Shown: positions 53,136 through 62,515 of the stretch, piece after piece
How positions within the stretch are numbered: the first letter of the stretch is position 1
Layout: each line of letters begins with the position of its first letter
Assembly (NCBI GenBank): GCA_963780715.1
Contig: CAWADK010000013.1
Coordinates: 57,986 to 121,985 of the forward strand
DNA: 64,000 nt
Origin: JALORV01 sp963780715
GTDB taxonomy: Bacteria; Pseudomonadota; Gammaproteobacteria; Burkholderiales; Burkholderiaceae_F
Reading direction: 5' to 3'
Notes under the pieces: model-generated
Database searches by the model: none
What the model was told of the DNA's origin: nothing
The model's input: the letters and a program-made list of their open reading frames with translations, nothing else
Made by a program: the position numbers and the translations under genes

Positions 53136-54594
53136 ATGGGAATGATGAAGAGATTAGCCGCAGCCTTGTTCGCACCGTTGCTGGTGGTGGCCGTTCCGTT
53201 GCTGGCGCCCAGCGCACAGGCACAGACGGCGCAGACCCTGCCGGACTTCGCCGATCTGGCCGACCGGGCAGGCCCGGCGGTCGTCAATATCCGGACCACG
53301 GCGCGCGTGTCCACGGGTGCCAGTGCACTGCCGTTTCCGGACATCGATGAAAACGACCCGATGTACGAATTCTTCCGGCGGTTTTTCCCCAACCCTCCGC
53401 AGCAGGGACCGCGGCAGGGCCCGGGACCCGGCCAGGGTCCAGGACCGCGGCGCGATGTTCCGCGCGGACTGGGTTCGGGCTTCATTCTCTCCGCCGACGG
53501 CTACGTGCTGACGAATGCACACGTGGTCGAAGGCGCGGACGACATCACCGTGACCTTGACCGACAAGCGGGAGTTCAAGGGCAAGGTGATCGGCGCCGAC
53601 CGTCGCACCGATGTGGCGCTCGTGAAGATCGAAGCCGCCGGCCTTCCTACCGTCAAGGTGGGCGATCCCAACCGGCTGCGGGTCGGTGAATGGGTGCTGG
53701 CGATCGGTTCGCCATTCGGCCTCGAGAACACCGTGACGGCCGGCATCGTCAGCGCGAAGGCCCGCGACACCGGCGAGTTCCTGCCGTTCATCCAGACCGA
53801 CGTCGCGGTCAACCCCGGCAACTCTGGCGGGCCGCTGATCAACATGCGCGGCGAAGTCGTCGGCATCAATTCGCAGATCTTCACGACCTCCGGCGGCTAC
53901 AACGGCATCTCTTTCGCGATTCCGATCGACGAGGCGATGAACGTCCAGCAGCAGCTGCGCTCGTCGGGCCGGGTCATCCGTGGCCGCATCGGAGTCGGCA
54001 TCGAGGGCGTCTCCAAGGAAGTGGCCGAGGCCATCGGCCTGGGCGCCCCGCGCGGTGCACTGGTGAACTCGGTCGAAAAGGACGGCCCGGCCGCGAAGGC
54101 CGGGCTGGAAGCCGGCGACGTGATCCTGAAGTTCGACGGCCGCCCGATCGAGCGCTCCAGTGACCTGCCGCGCATCGTCGGCGGCACCAAGCCGGGCACC
54201 AGTTCGACTCTCAGCGTGTATCGCAAGGGCGGACAGCGCGATCTCAAGGTACTGGTCGGCGAGATGCCGCAGGACCGCCCGCGCAGTGCACGAGCGACTG
54301 AGCCGGCCAAGCCGGCAGTTCCGGCCAACGCGCTCGGCCTCGGCGTATCCGACGTTCGCCGCGGACAAGTTGAAGGAACTGGGCGTCAAGGGCGCCGTGC
54401 AGGTCGACTCCGTCGACGGACTCGCGGCCAGTGCCGGATTGCGGGCGGGTGACATCATTACCCAGCTCAACAGCAGCGAGATCGGCAACGCCAAACAGTT
54501 CAACGAAGCCGTGGCCAAGCTGGATCCGAAGAAGGACGTGGCGGTGCTGGTTCGCCGCGGCGAGGCTTCACGGTTCATCATCATTCGCCGTTGA
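53136..54594 (+). pseudogene. mucD: Periplasmic serine protease MucD/DegP, frameshifted between PDZ1 and PDZ2
   Basis: Signal peptide (SAQA-Q), trypsin-like domain with His in TNAHVVEG, Asp in RRTDVALVK and Ser in NPGNSGGPL, then PDZ1 (IGVGIEGVSKEVAEAIGL, DGPAAKAGLEAGDVILKFDG), all in the first frame. Near 54351-54360 the frame changes: PDZ2 (AADKLKELGVKGAVQVDSVDGLAASAGLRAGDIITQLN) is one base out. Dropping one base (C54357 is the simplest choice) restores a ~485-residue DegP. As written, the protein would be a PDZ1-only protease with a foreign Arg-rich tail ending at 54452. The triad is intact. It closes the rpoE-rseA-rseB-mucD cluster. Confidence 0.92.
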
Positions 54595-54642
54595 GCCGGC
54601 GAGTTCGCGCGCCGCGGTAAACTCCGCGGCTGTACCGGGAGT

Positions 54643-54673
54643 GGGGGTGCGCCTAGCGGTCACCCCCTTTTCT
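54643..54673 (+). terminator. Rho-independent terminator after mucD
   Basis: GGGGGTG, an 11-nt loop that itself holds a small CGC/GCG pairing, and CACCCCC form a 7-bp GC-rich stem followed by TTTTCTTTG. It lies about 50 bp after the mucD stop and before lepA, so lepA-lepB and the following genes probably start from their own promoter. Confidence 0.82.
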
Positions 54674-54757
54674 TTGTTCAGCCGCGCGGAGCGCCCGCAG
54701 CTGACGCCACGATTTGCACCGCTGATACCCAAGGCCGACCGGTTCGGCGCACGACGC

Positions 54758-56551
54758 ATGCAGCACATCCGCAACTTTTCCATCATCGCGCATATCGACC
54801 ACGGCAAGTCGACGCTCGCGGATCGCCTGATCCAGCGCTGCGGCGGCCTGTCCGATCGCGAGATGGAGGCGCAGGTGCTGGACTCGATGGACCTCGAGCG
54901 CGAGCGCGGCATCACGATCAAGGCGCAGACCGCGGCGCTGGAATACGTCGCCGCGGACGGCCAGAAGTACAACCTGAACCTGATCGACACTCCCGGGCAC
55001 GTCGACTTCAGCTACGAGGTCAGTCGCTCGCTGTCGGCCTGCGAGGGCGCGCTGCTGGTGGTCGATGCTTCGCAAGGCGTCGAGGCGCAGACGGTCGCCA
55101 ACTGCTACACGGCCATCGAACTCGGCGTCGAAGTGCTGCCGGTCCTGAACAAGATGGACCTCGCCTCCGCCAACGCCGAGGAGGCGCGCGCCGAGATCGA
55201 GGATGTCATCGGCCTGGACGCCCATGACGCCGTGCTGGCGAGCGCCAAGACCGGCATGGGGCTGGAGGAGATCCTGGCGCGGATCATCGAACGGGTTCCT
55301 CCGCCCAAGGGCGACCCCGCAGCGCCATTGCAGGCGTTGATCATCGACTCCTGGTTCGACAACTACGTCGGCGTCGTCATGCTGGTGCGCGTCGTCAACG
55401 GCGTGATCAAGCCGAAGGACAAGATCCTGCTGATGGCGACCGATGTGACGCACCTCGTGGAGCAGGTGGGTGTCTTCACGCCGAAGTCTCGCGCGCGCGA
55501 GCAGCTGTCGGCGGGCGAGGTCGGCTTCGTCATCTCGGGCATCAAGGAGCTGCGCGACGCGCATGTGGGCGACACGGTCACCCACGCGGGCAAGCCGGCA
55601 AGTTCACCGTTGCCTGGCTTCAAGGAAGTGAAGTCGCAGGTGTTTGCGGGGCTGTTTCCCGTCGAATCGAACCAGTACGAAGCGCTGCGCGACGCGCTGA
55701 CCAAGCTGCAGCTGAACGACGCCTCGCTGCACTTCGAGCCGGAGGTTTCGCAGGCGCTCGGCTTCGGCTTCCGCTGCGGCTTTCTCGGCCTGCTGCACAT
55801 GGACATCGTGCAGGAGCGGCTCGAGCGCGAGTACGACATGGACCTCATCACCACCGCGCCGTCGGTGGTGTACGAGGTGCTGCTGCGCGACGGGACCGTG
55901 GTGTCGGTCGAGAATCCGTCGAAGATGCCGGACCCGGCTCGGATCGAGGAGATCCGCGAGCCGATCGTCGACGTGACGATCTTCGTGCCGCAGGAGTTCG
56001 TCGGGCAGGTGATCACGCTCTGCATCGGCAAGCGCGGCATCCAAACCGACCTCACGTACCACAGCCGCCACGTCATCCTGAAGTACGAGTTGCCGCTGGC
56101 CGAGATCGTGATGGACTTCTTCGACAAGCTGAAGTCGGTTTCGCGCGGCTATGCGTCGATGGACTACGAGTTCAAGGAATACCGCGCGGCCGATGTCGTC
56201 AAGGTCGACATGCTGATCAACGGCGACCGGGTCGACGCGCTGTCGGTGATCGTGCACCGGGCCAACGCGATCTACCGCGGCCGGGAAGTGACGGCCAAGA
56301 TGCGGAAGCTCATCCCGCGCCAGATGTACGACGTGGCGATCCAGGCCTCGATCGGCGCCAATATCATCGCGCGCGAAGACGTCAAGGCGCTGCGAAAGAA
56401 CGTGCTCGCCAAGTGTTACGGCGGCGACATCACGCGCAAGAAGAAGCTGCTCGAGAAGCAGAAGGCCGGCAAGAAGCGCATGAAGCAGGTCGGCACCGTG
56501 GAGATTCCGCAGGAAGCGTTCCTCGCGATCCTGCAGGTGGAAGACAAATGA
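54758..56551 (+). CDS. lepA: Elongation factor 4 (LepA)
   Basis: Ribosome-associated GTPase of 597 aa. G-domain motifs are AHIDHGKSTLADRL (P-loop), the DTPGHVDFSYEV switch and NKMDLAS. It is followed by the LepA-specific C-terminal domain (YHSRHVILKYELPLAEIVMDFFDKLKSVSRGYASMDYE) and the basic tail GGDITRKKKLLEKQKAGKKRMK. The ATG at 54758 gives the conserved MQHIRNFSIIAHIDHG; the open frame upstream lies in the intergenic region. The stop overlaps lepB (ATGA), the conserved pairing in bacteria. Confidence 0.97.
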   Translation: MQHIRNFSIIAHIDHGKSTLADRLIQRCGGLSDREMEAQVLDSMDLERERGITIKAQTAALEYVAADGQKYNLNLIDTPGHVDFSYEVSRSLSACEGALLVVDASQGVEAQTVANCYTAIELGVEVLPVLNKMDLASANAEEARAEIEDVIGLDAHDAVLASAKTGMGLEEILARIIERVPPPKGDPAAPLQALIIDSWFDNYVGVVMLVRVVNGVIKPKDKILLMATDVTHLVEQVGVFTPKSRAREQLSAGEVGFVISGIKELRDAHVGDTVTHAGKPASSPLPGFKEVKSQVFAGLFPVESNQYEALRDALTKLQLNDASLHFEPEVSQALGFGFRCGFLGLLHMDIVQERLEREYDMDLITTAPSVVYEVLLRDGTVVSVENPSKMPDPARIEEIREPIVDVTIFVPQEFVGQVITLCIGKRGIQTDLTYHSRHVILKYELPLAEIVMDFFDKLKSVSRGYASMDYEFKEYRAADVVKVDMLINGDRVDALSVIVHRANAIYRGREVTAKMRKLIPRQMYDVAIQASIGANIIAREDVKALRKNVLAKCYGGDITRKKKLLEKQKAGKKRMKQVGTVEIPQEAFLAILQVEDK

Positions 56552-57438
56552 ACTTTGCCCTCATCCTGTTTGTATTGACGGTCCTGACCGGGATCCTTTG
56601 GGTCGCCGACAAGCTGGTTTTCGCCAAGCAGCGTCGCGCGCGGGCCGCCCGCCTGCTGGCCGACTTCGACAGCCGCAACTCCGCCGCGCTTTCGCGCAAG
56701 GAAGCCATCGTCGAGCAGGAGCGCCGCAGCCTGGAAGAGGGCGCTGTGCGCCAGCCGGCCTGGCTCGAATACACGGCCAGCTTCTTCCCGGTCATCCTGG
56801 TCGTTTTCCTGCTGCGCTCGTTTCTTTACGAGCCGTTCCGCATCCCGTCGGGCTCGATGCTTCCCACGCTCGAGGTCGGCGACCTCATCCTCGTCAACAA
56901 GTACGAGTACGGGATCCGACTGCCGGTGATCAACAAGAAGGTCGTCGAACTCGGGCAGCCGAAGCGGGGCGACGTCATGGTGTTCCGCTTTCCGCTCAAT
57001 CCGTCGCAGGACTACATCAAGCGTGTCGTCGGCCTGCCAGGTGACCGCATCGAATACTTCAACAAGCGCCTGACGGTCAACGGCAAGGAAGTGCCGCTCA
57101 AGAAGCTGGACAATTATTACGATCCGGACCGCATGCAGTATTACACCCAGTTCGACGAGGGCCTCGGTGATTCCGGCCACCGGATCATCGTCAACGAGGC
57201 CGTCCCGCCGGGGCTGGGCGGCGGCTACCCCAACACCCACCCCGGCGCGTGTCAATACAGCGGCAGCGGCATCGTCTGCACGGTGCCGCCGGGGCACTAT
57301 TTCATGATGGGCGACAATCGCGATAACAGCGAGGACAGCCGTTTCTGGGGCTTTGTCCCGGACGAGAACATCGTCGGCCGAGCCTTCCTCATCTGGATGA
57401 ACTTTGGCAATATCGGGCGCATCGGCGGCTTCCGCTGA
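56548..57438 (+). CDS. lepB: Signal peptidase I
   Basis: Inner-membrane protease of 296 aa that removes Sec signal peptides. Two N-terminal membrane segments (about residues 4-22 and 77-95) flank a charged loop. The catalytic Ser is in IPSGSMLPTL (near residue 103), the Lys in DYIKRVVGLPGD (near 158), and the MGDNRDNSEDSRFWGFV box is complete. It overlaps lepA by 4 bp at its start. A DUF4845 gene follows after 37 bp, the usual betaproteobacterial order lepA-lepB-DUF4845-rnc-era. Confidence 0.97.
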   Translation: MNFALILFVLTVLTGILWVADKLVFAKQRRARAARLLADFDSRNSAALSRKEAIVEQERRSLEEGAVRQPAWLEYTASFFPVILVVFLLRSFLYEPFRIPSGSMLPTLEVGDLILVNKYEYGIRLPVINKKVVELGQPKRGDVMVFRFPLNPSQDYIKRVVGLPGDRIEYFNKRLTVNGKEVPLKKLDNYYDPDRMQYYTQFDEGLGDSGHRIIVNEAVPPGLGGGYPNTHPGACQYSGSGIVCTVPPGHYFMMGDNRDNSEDSRFWGFVPDENIVGRAFLIWMNFGNIGRIGGFR

Positions 57439-57475
57439 CAGCGGTTTCAGTCAAGTCACTGAAAAGAAAGGGAAA

Positions 57476-57862
57476 ATGGACAAATTCCGAACTCGCCGGC
57501 GGCAGCGCGGACTCAGCATCATCGGCCTCATCTTCATCGGGCTGATCGTGGTGGGCCTGCTGGCTCTGGGCTTCAGGACCGTGCCGGCGGTCATCGAATA
57601 CATCGCCATCGAGCGTGCGGTGCAGAAGATCAAGAACGAGGCCAACACGGTTCCCGAGATTCGCGCCGCCTTCGACCGGCACGCGACGATCGACGACATC
57701 ACGTCGATCAACAGCAAGGACCTCGACATCACAAAAGAGGGCGACCAGATCGTCATCAGCTACGCCTACCAGAAGAAGATCCCGGTCATCGACAACGTTT
57801 CCCTCGTGATCGACTTTGCTGGCACGACGCGTGACCGCGCGCAGCGCAAAGCGGTGCCGTGA
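57476..57862 (+). CDS. DUF4845 family membrane-anchored protein
   Basis: Small protein of 128 aa with one N-terminal membrane helix (about residues 12-32, LSIIGLIFIGLIVVGLLALGF) after a positively charged start, so the bulk probably faces the periplasm. The conserved part reads FRTVPAVIEYIAIERAVQKIKNEA and ITKEGDQIVISYAYQKKIPVIDNVSLVIDF. Members occur between lepB and rnc across beta- and gammaproteobacteria. The pilin-like start has been noted, but no function is known. The ATG at 57476 has the weak ribosome site AAGGGAA. Confidence 0.88.
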   Translation: MDKFRTRRRQRGLSIIGLIFIGLIVVGLLALGFRTVPAVIEYIAIERAVQKIKNEANTVPEIRAAFDRHATIDDITSINSKDLDITKEGDQIVISYAYQKKIPVIDNVSLVIDFAGTTRDRAQRKAVP

Positions 57863-57886
57863 GCGGCCGGCCGAGGACCGGATCCG

Positions 57887-58672
57887 ATGGAACTCCCGGC
57901 GCTTGAAGGGCGCCTCGGCTACACGTTCGTCCAGCACGCGCTGCTCGAGCAGGCCGTAACGCACCGCAGCCACGGCGCGATTCACAACGAGCGCCTGGAA
58001 TTTCTCGGCGACGCGGTGCTGAACTGCGCCATCGCGCAGATCCTCTTTCAGAAGTACACGCGACTGGACGAGGGCGACCTCTCACGCCTGCGCGCCAACC
58101 TGGTCAAACAACAGTCGCTGGCCGATATCGCCGAGCGCCTGGTGCTGTCCGATTTCATGCGGCTGGGCGAAGGCGAAATGAAGAGCGGCGGATTCCGTCG
58201 CCCGTCGATCCTCGCCGATACGGTTGAAGCCATTTTCGGCGCCATCTTTCTCGACAGCGGGTTTGACGCTGCCAAGAATGTGATCGGCAAGCTCTTCGAC
58301 CCGGTGCTCAAGACCGTCGACCCGAAGACACTCGGCAAAGACAGCAAGACACTGCTGCAGGAATACCTGCAGGGCAAGCGAATCGCGCTGCCCGTCTACA
58401 CGGTGGTCGAGACGCGCGGCGCCGCTCACAACCAGGAATTCGAGGTCGAGTGCGCGATCCCGAAGCTGGAGATCAGCGTGCACGGTACAGGTCGCAGCCG
58501 GCGCGCTGCCGAGCAGTCGGCCGCGAAGCAGGCTTTCGAGGCCGCGCAGGTCGCGATCGCACACCTGGGTCGGCGCACCCGGAAGAGGGCTGCCCCGCCT
58601 GCCGCCGAAGCCGGTGCAGACGAGCCAGCCGCCCCGGCGTCGGAAACGGTCACTACCCGCGATCCCGCCTGA
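57887..58672 (+). CDS. rnc: Ribonuclease III
   Basis: Double-stranded-RNA endonuclease of 261 aa for rRNA and mRNA processing. The signature HNERLEFLGDAVL holds the metal-binding Glu/Asp. The second acidic site is in LADTVEAIFGAIFLDSG, and the dsRNA-binding domain lies near residues 155-225 (KTLLQEYLQGKRIALPVYTVVETRGAAHNQEFEVEC). The C-terminal ~40 residues (RTRKRAAPPAAEAGADEPAAP) are an extra disordered tail. The stop overlaps era (TGATG). The arrangement lepB-DUF4845-rnc-era-recO is conserved. Confidence 0.97.
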   Translation: MELPALEGRLGYTFVQHALLEQAVTHRSHGAIHNERLEFLGDAVLNCAIAQILFQKYTRLDEGDLSRLRANLVKQQSLADIAERLVLSDFMRLGEGEMKSGGFRRPSILADTVEAIFGAIFLDSGFDAAKNVIGKLFDPVLKTVDPKTLGKDSKTLLQEYLQGKRIALPVYTVVETRGAAHNQEFEVECAIPKLEISVHGTGRSRRAAEQSAAKQAFEAAQVAIAHLGRRTRKRAAPPAAEAGADEPAAPASETVTTRDPA

Positions 58673-59565
58673 TGCCGGATCAAGCACGACGCGTCGGCAT
58701 GGTGGCCGTCATCGGCCGTCCGAATGTCGGCAAGTCAACACTGGTCAACGCGCTGGTGGGAGAGCGCGTCAGTATCACGTCCCGCAAGCCGCAGACCACG
58801 CGCGATCGCATCCTCGGCGTTCGCACTGACGTGGATGCGCAGTACATCTTCGTGGATACCCCGGGGTTCCAGCGGCGGCACCGCAGCGCGCTGAACACGC
58901 GCATGAACCAGGCCGTGACCGGGGCGTTGACCGACGTCGACGCGATCGTGCTGGTGATCGACGCAACCGGTTGGACGGCGGCCGACGACACGGTGGTGAG
59001 CCTGCTGCCTGCGAACTCCGATCGGGTCATTCTGGTGCTCAACAAAATCGATTTGATCGCGCAGCGGGAGCGGCTGCTGCCACTGATGGCGGCCTCGATG
59101 CAACGCTACCCGTTTTGCGCGATCGTTCCTGTCAGCGCCGAGAAGGAACGCCAGCTGGATGGCCTGCTCAAGGAAGTCCGCGCTCTGCTGCCGGAAGGCA
59201 TGCCGCTCTTCGACGCCGACCAGTACACCGATCGCAGTGCGCGCTTTCTCACCGCCGAGCGCATCCGCGAAAAGGCCTATCGCCTGCTGGGCGATGAGCT
59301 GCCGTACGGCGTGGCGGTGACGATCGATCGCTGGGAAGAGACCGATGCCGGCGCCGAGATCATCGCAACGCTGGTGGTGGACCGGGATTCTCACAAGGGC
59401 ATCGTCATCGGCAAGGAAGGCGCGAAGCTGCGTGAGATCTCGCGCCTTGCACGCGCCGAGATCCAGGAGATGCTCGGCAAACCGGTGCACCTTGAGGTCT
59501 GGGTGCGGGTAAGGAAGGGCTGGAGCGACGATCCATCGGCGCTGCGCAAGCTCGGCTATGGCTGA
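58672..59565 (+). CDS. era: GTPase Era
   Basis: Ribosome-assembly GTPase of 297 aa that binds 16S rRNA near its 3' end. The G motifs are GRPNVGKSTLVNALVG, DTPGFQRRHRSALN, NKIDLI and the C-terminal KH domain (DRDSHKGIVIGKEGAKLREISRLARAEIQEM). Length is standard. The ATG at 58672 overlaps the rnc stop, and the end overlaps recO by 8 bp. The RNase III-Era pairing reflects shared work on rRNA maturation. Confidence 0.97.
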   Translation: MPDQARRVGMVAVIGRPNVGKSTLVNALVGERVSITSRKPQTTRDRILGVRTDVDAQYIFVDTPGFQRRHRSALNTRMNQAVTGALTDVDAIVLVIDATGWTAADDTVVSLLPANSDRVILVLNKIDLIAQRERLLPLMAASMQRYPFCAIVPVSAEKERQLDGLLKEVRALLPEGMPLFDADQYTDRSARFLTAERIREKAYRLLGDELPYGVAVTIDRWEETDAGAEIIATLVVDRDSHKGIVIGKEGAKLREISRLARAEIQEMLGKPVHLEVWVRVRKGWSDDPSALRKLGYG

Positions 59566-60328
59566 AAGCCAGGACGCGGCCGGAAGGGGCGTCACCCCGC
59601 GACGCCGCCGGGACGAGGCGCGGGTGGACCATCAGCCAGGCTTTGTCCTGCACACGACCGCCTGGCGCGAGACCAGCCTGATCGTCGAAGCCTTCACGCG
59701 CGACTTCGGCCGCATGTCGCTGGTTGCGCGCGGAGCGAAGCGCCCGACGTCCCAGTTCCGCGGCCTGCTCTCGCCGTTCACTCCGCTCGCTTTCTCGTGG
59801 AGCGGCCGCAGCGAAGCCAAGAACCTCGTGCGTGTTGAGTGGGTTGGCGGCCTGGCTCCACTCCGTGGGGGTGCCTTGCTCTCCGCGTTCTATGCCAATG
59901 AGCTGATCGTGCGCCTGCTCGCTCGCGCTGATCCGCACGAGCGCCTGTTCGCTAGCTACCTCGACATGCTGCACGGGCTGGGCGACGCCCGGCTTGACGT
60001 CGCGCTGCGCGCTTTCGAGCTCGACCTGCTGCGCGAGGTCGGCTACGCGGTGCCGCTTGATCGCTGCACCGATGGCCAGCCGATCGACCCGGCGGCCGAG
60101 TACGTCTTTCGCGTCGAGGCCGGAGCTCACCGTGTGGTCGCGCATGAGCGGGACGAGCACGGCTCGCGCGTGTCGGGAACGACACTGCTGTCGATGGCCC
60201 GCGGCGACTTCGAGGATGCGTCCGTGGCATCCGAGGCCAAGGCCATGCTGCGCCATCTGATTCGCTACCATCTCGAAGGCAAGCCTCTCAACACGCGCCG
60301 CATTCTGCTCGACCTTCACCAGCTCTGA
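59558..60328 (+). CDS. recO: DNA repair protein RecO
   Basis: Helps load RecA on SSB-coated gaps in the RecFOR pathway; 256 aa. It has the N-terminal OB-fold segment (QPGFVLHTTAWRETSLIVEAFTRDFGRMSLVARGAKRPTSQFRG), then the helical domain (YANELIVRLLARADPHERLFASYLDMLHGL) with the C-terminal AEYVFRVEAGAHR region. The first ~20 residues are a charged extension. It begins inside the era gene by 8 bp. No zinc cysteines are visible, as in other proteobacterial RecO proteins. Confidence 0.93.
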   Translation: MAESQDAAGRGVTPRRRRDEARVDHQPGFVLHTTAWRETSLIVEAFTRDFGRMSLVARGAKRPTSQFRGLLSPFTPLAFSWSGRSEAKNLVRVEWVGGLAPLRGGALLSAFYANELIVRLLARADPHERLFASYLDMLHGLGDARLDVALRAFELDLLREVGYAVPLDRCTDGQPIDPAAEYVFRVEAGAHRVVAHERDEHGSRVSGTTLLSMARGDFEDASVASEAKAMLRHLIRYHLEGKPLNTRRILLDLHQL

Positions 60329-60349
60329 CGCATCAGTCACCCGGAACCC

Positions 60350-61087
60350 ATGACGGCGCTCAGCGTCAACCTCAACAAGGTCGCCCTGCTGCGCAACACG
60401 CGCACGATCGGCATTCCGAGCGTCGAGCATGCAGCCGTGCTGGCGCTAGAGGCGGGCGCCGATGGCATCACGGTCCACCCGCGACCGGATGGCCGCCACG
60501 TGCGCGCGCCGGACGTGGCGCAGTTGTCTGCGCTGCTCGAAAAGTGGCCGAGTTGCGAGTTCAATATCGAAGGCAACCCGTTCCATGGCCTGCTCGACTT
60601 CGTGGCACAGGTCCATCCGGACCAGTGCACGTTTGTGCCCGATGAGTCCGGAGCGTTCACCTCGGACCACGGCTGGAATCTGCCGGCCGACCGCGAGCGC
60701 CTGGCGCCGCTGGTGCGGCAGGCGCGCGAACTGGGCGCTCGTGTCAGCCTGTTCATGGACCCCGTGCCCGACGCCATGGAACACGCTGCAGCACTGGGTG
60801 CGGACCGCGTGGAGCTCTATACAGAGCCTTACGCGCAGGCATTCGGAACACAGGCGCAGAAAGAGGTGCTGGATCGCTATGTCGCGGCGGCAGACGCCGC
60901 CCGGCGCGTCGGGCTCGGCGTGAATGCCGGGCACGACCTCAACCGGGAGAACCTCGCACCGTTCCTGCGCGCGGTGCGCGCCGATGAAGTCTCGATTGGT
61001 CATGCCTTGATCGCCGATGCGCTCGAGTTCGGCCTGGAAACCACGGTGCGCCTATACCTCGCCGAGATCCGCAAGGCAGGGGCCTGA
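60350..61087 (+). CDS. pdxJ: Pyridoxine 5'-phosphate synthase
   Basis: TIM-barrel enzyme of 245 aa that condenses 1-deoxyxylulose 5-phosphate with 3-amino-2-oxopropyl phosphate in vitamin B6 synthesis. Conserved blocks are LSVNLNKVALLRNTR, ITVHPRPDGRHV, the FNIEGNP strand, PDQCTFVPDE and the phosphate-binding GLGVNAGHDLNRENL and EVSIGHALIADAL. All are present. It lies between recO and acpS, 21 and 2 bp away respectively, the usual proteobacterial pdxJ-acpS pair. Confidence 0.97.
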   Translation: MTALSVNLNKVALLRNTRTIGIPSVEHAAVLALEAGADGITVHPRPDGRHVRAPDVAQLSALLEKWPSCEFNIEGNPFHGLLDFVAQVHPDQCTFVPDESGAFTSDHGWNLPADRERLAPLVRQARELGARVSLFMDPVPDAMEHAAALGADRVELYTEPYAQAFGTQAQKEVLDRYVAAADAARRVGLGVNAGHDLNRENLAPFLRAVRADEVSIGHALIADALEFGLETTVRLYLAEIRKAGA

Positions 61088-61089
61088 GC

Positions 61090-61494
61090 GTGATCTACGG
61101 CGTCGGCACGGACCTCATCGAGATTGCGCGCATCCGGGCCGCATATCTGCGCTTTGGCGAGCGCTTCGCCCGCAGGATCCTGGGTCCCCGCGAGATCGAG
61201 CGCTACCACGCGCGGCGGGCGCGTTCGGATGAACGCGGCCTCACGTTCCTCGCCACACGCTTTGCCGCCAAGGAGGCCATCTCCAAGGCGCTGGGGCTCG
61301 GCATGCGCAGCCCGATGTCATGGCGCGCTGTCGAGATCGTCAATGAGCCCTCGGGCCGGCCCATCGTTTTTCTCAGCAGTGTCGAACTGCGGCAGTTCGC
61401 GCAGGGGCGAAAGCTGAAGCTGCACGTGTCCATCACCGACGAACGCCTGTTCGCCATGGCGTATGCCATTGCTGAAGCCGAGGAGGGCGCATGA
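61090..61494 (+). CDS. acpS: Holo-acyl-carrier-protein synthase
   Basis: Transfers the phosphopantetheine group from CoA to AcpP; 134 aa. It begins with the conserved YGVGTDLIEIARI, has the metal site segments ERYHARRA and FAAKEAISKALGLG, and ends with the HVSITDERLFAMAYAIAE strand. The start is GTG at 61090. It acts on the acpP product encoded in the same window. The end overlaps nagZ by four bases (ATGA). Confidence 0.95.
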   Translation: MIYGVGTDLIEIARIRAAYLRFGERFARRILGPREIERYHARRARSDERGLTFLATRFAAKEAISKALGLGMRSPMSWRAVEIVNEPSGRPIVFLSSVELRQFAQGRKLKLHVSITDERLFAMAYAIAEAEEGA

Positions 61495-62510
61495 CGGTCG
61501 GCCCCGTGGTCGTCGGCATCGACGGGCTGGAGCTGTCCGCGGATGAACGCGATCGGCTGGCACACCCGCTGGTCGGCATGGTGATCCTGTTCTCGCGCAA
61601 CTTCGAGTCCCCGGAGCAGCTTTGCCGGTTAACGGCCGCAATCCACGCGCTGCGCGATCCGCCGCTGTTGATCGCGGTCGACCACGAAGGCGGGCGCGTG
61701 CAACGGTTCCGCCAAGGCTTTACGCGTTTGCCGGCGATGCGGCGCCTGGGTGAACTCTGGGACAGGGACGTACTGCAGGCCTGCCGCGTCGCCGCCTCGT
61801 TCGGCTACGTCCTTGCGTCGGAGCTTCGTGCGCATGGCGTCGACCTCAGCTTCACGCCGGTGCTCGACCTCGACTGGGGCCGCAGCGGCGTCATCGGCGA
61901 CCGTGCGCTTCATTCAGACCCTCGGGTCGTCGCCATGCTGGCGTCTCACCTGTGCCACGGGCTGGCGATGGCCGGAATGGCGAACTGTGGCAAGCATTTC
62001 CCCGGCCACGGCTGGGCCGAGGCCGATTCGCACATCGCTATTCCGCACGACGAGCGCAGCAGAGCCGAGATCCTGGCGCGCGACGCCGCCCCATACCGGT
62101 GGCTGGGTCCGCAGCTCGCGGGCGTGATGCCGGCCCACGTCATCTACGACCGGGTGGACACGGTGCCAGCGGGATTCTCTTCGCGCTGGCTGCGCATCCT
62201 GCGCCGGCAGTTCGGTTTCGTCGGTGCGGCGTTCACCGATGACCTGCTGATGGAGGGGGCCAGCACCCAGGGCACGGTCGTCGAGCGAGCCAGAGCCGGG
62301 CTGCGCGCAGGCTGCGACCTGGTCCTGGTATGCAGCGATACCGCAGCGATGGATGCTGTCTTGGCCGGCCTGCGGTGGCGCCGGCCAAGGACCTTTGACG
62401 AGCGCTACGGCCGTCTGCGGCCCCGAGGTGCCGCGGCAGGGATAGCAGAGCTCCAAGTGGCTGAGCTTTACCGGCAGGCTCGGGCTGATCTGGAGGCGCT
62501 GACCCCCTGA
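61491..62510 (+). CDS. nagZ: Beta-N-acetylhexosaminidase NagZ
   Basis: Cytoplasmic peptidoglycan-recycling enzyme of 339 aa that removes N-acetylglucosamine from anhydro-muropeptides. The glycosidase family 3 landmarks are VDHEGGRVQRFRQGFTRLP, the catalytic His loop KHFPGHGWAEADSH, and the nucleophile Asp in FTDDLLMEGAS, all intact. The ATG overlaps acpS. Muropeptide recycling links to MltG, also encoded here. It is the last core gene of the block; a dif-like site starts six bases after its stop. Confidence 0.96.
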   Translation: MTVGPVVVGIDGLELSADERDRLAHPLVGMVILFSRNFESPEQLCRLTAAIHALRDPPLLIAVDHEGGRVQRFRQGFTRLPAMRRLGELWDRDVLQACRVAASFGYVLASELRAHGVDLSFTPVLDLDWGRSGVIGDRALHSDPRVVAMLASHLCHGLAMAGMANCGKHFPGHGWAEADSHIAIPHDERSRAEILARDAAPYRWLGPQLAGVMPAHVIYDRVDTVPAGFSSRWLRILRRQFGFVGAAFTDDLLMEGASTQGTVVERARAGLRAGCDLVLVCSDTAAMDAVLAGLRWRRPRTFDERYGRLRPRGAAAGIAELQVAELYRQARADLEALTP

Positions 62511-62515
62511 GTATG

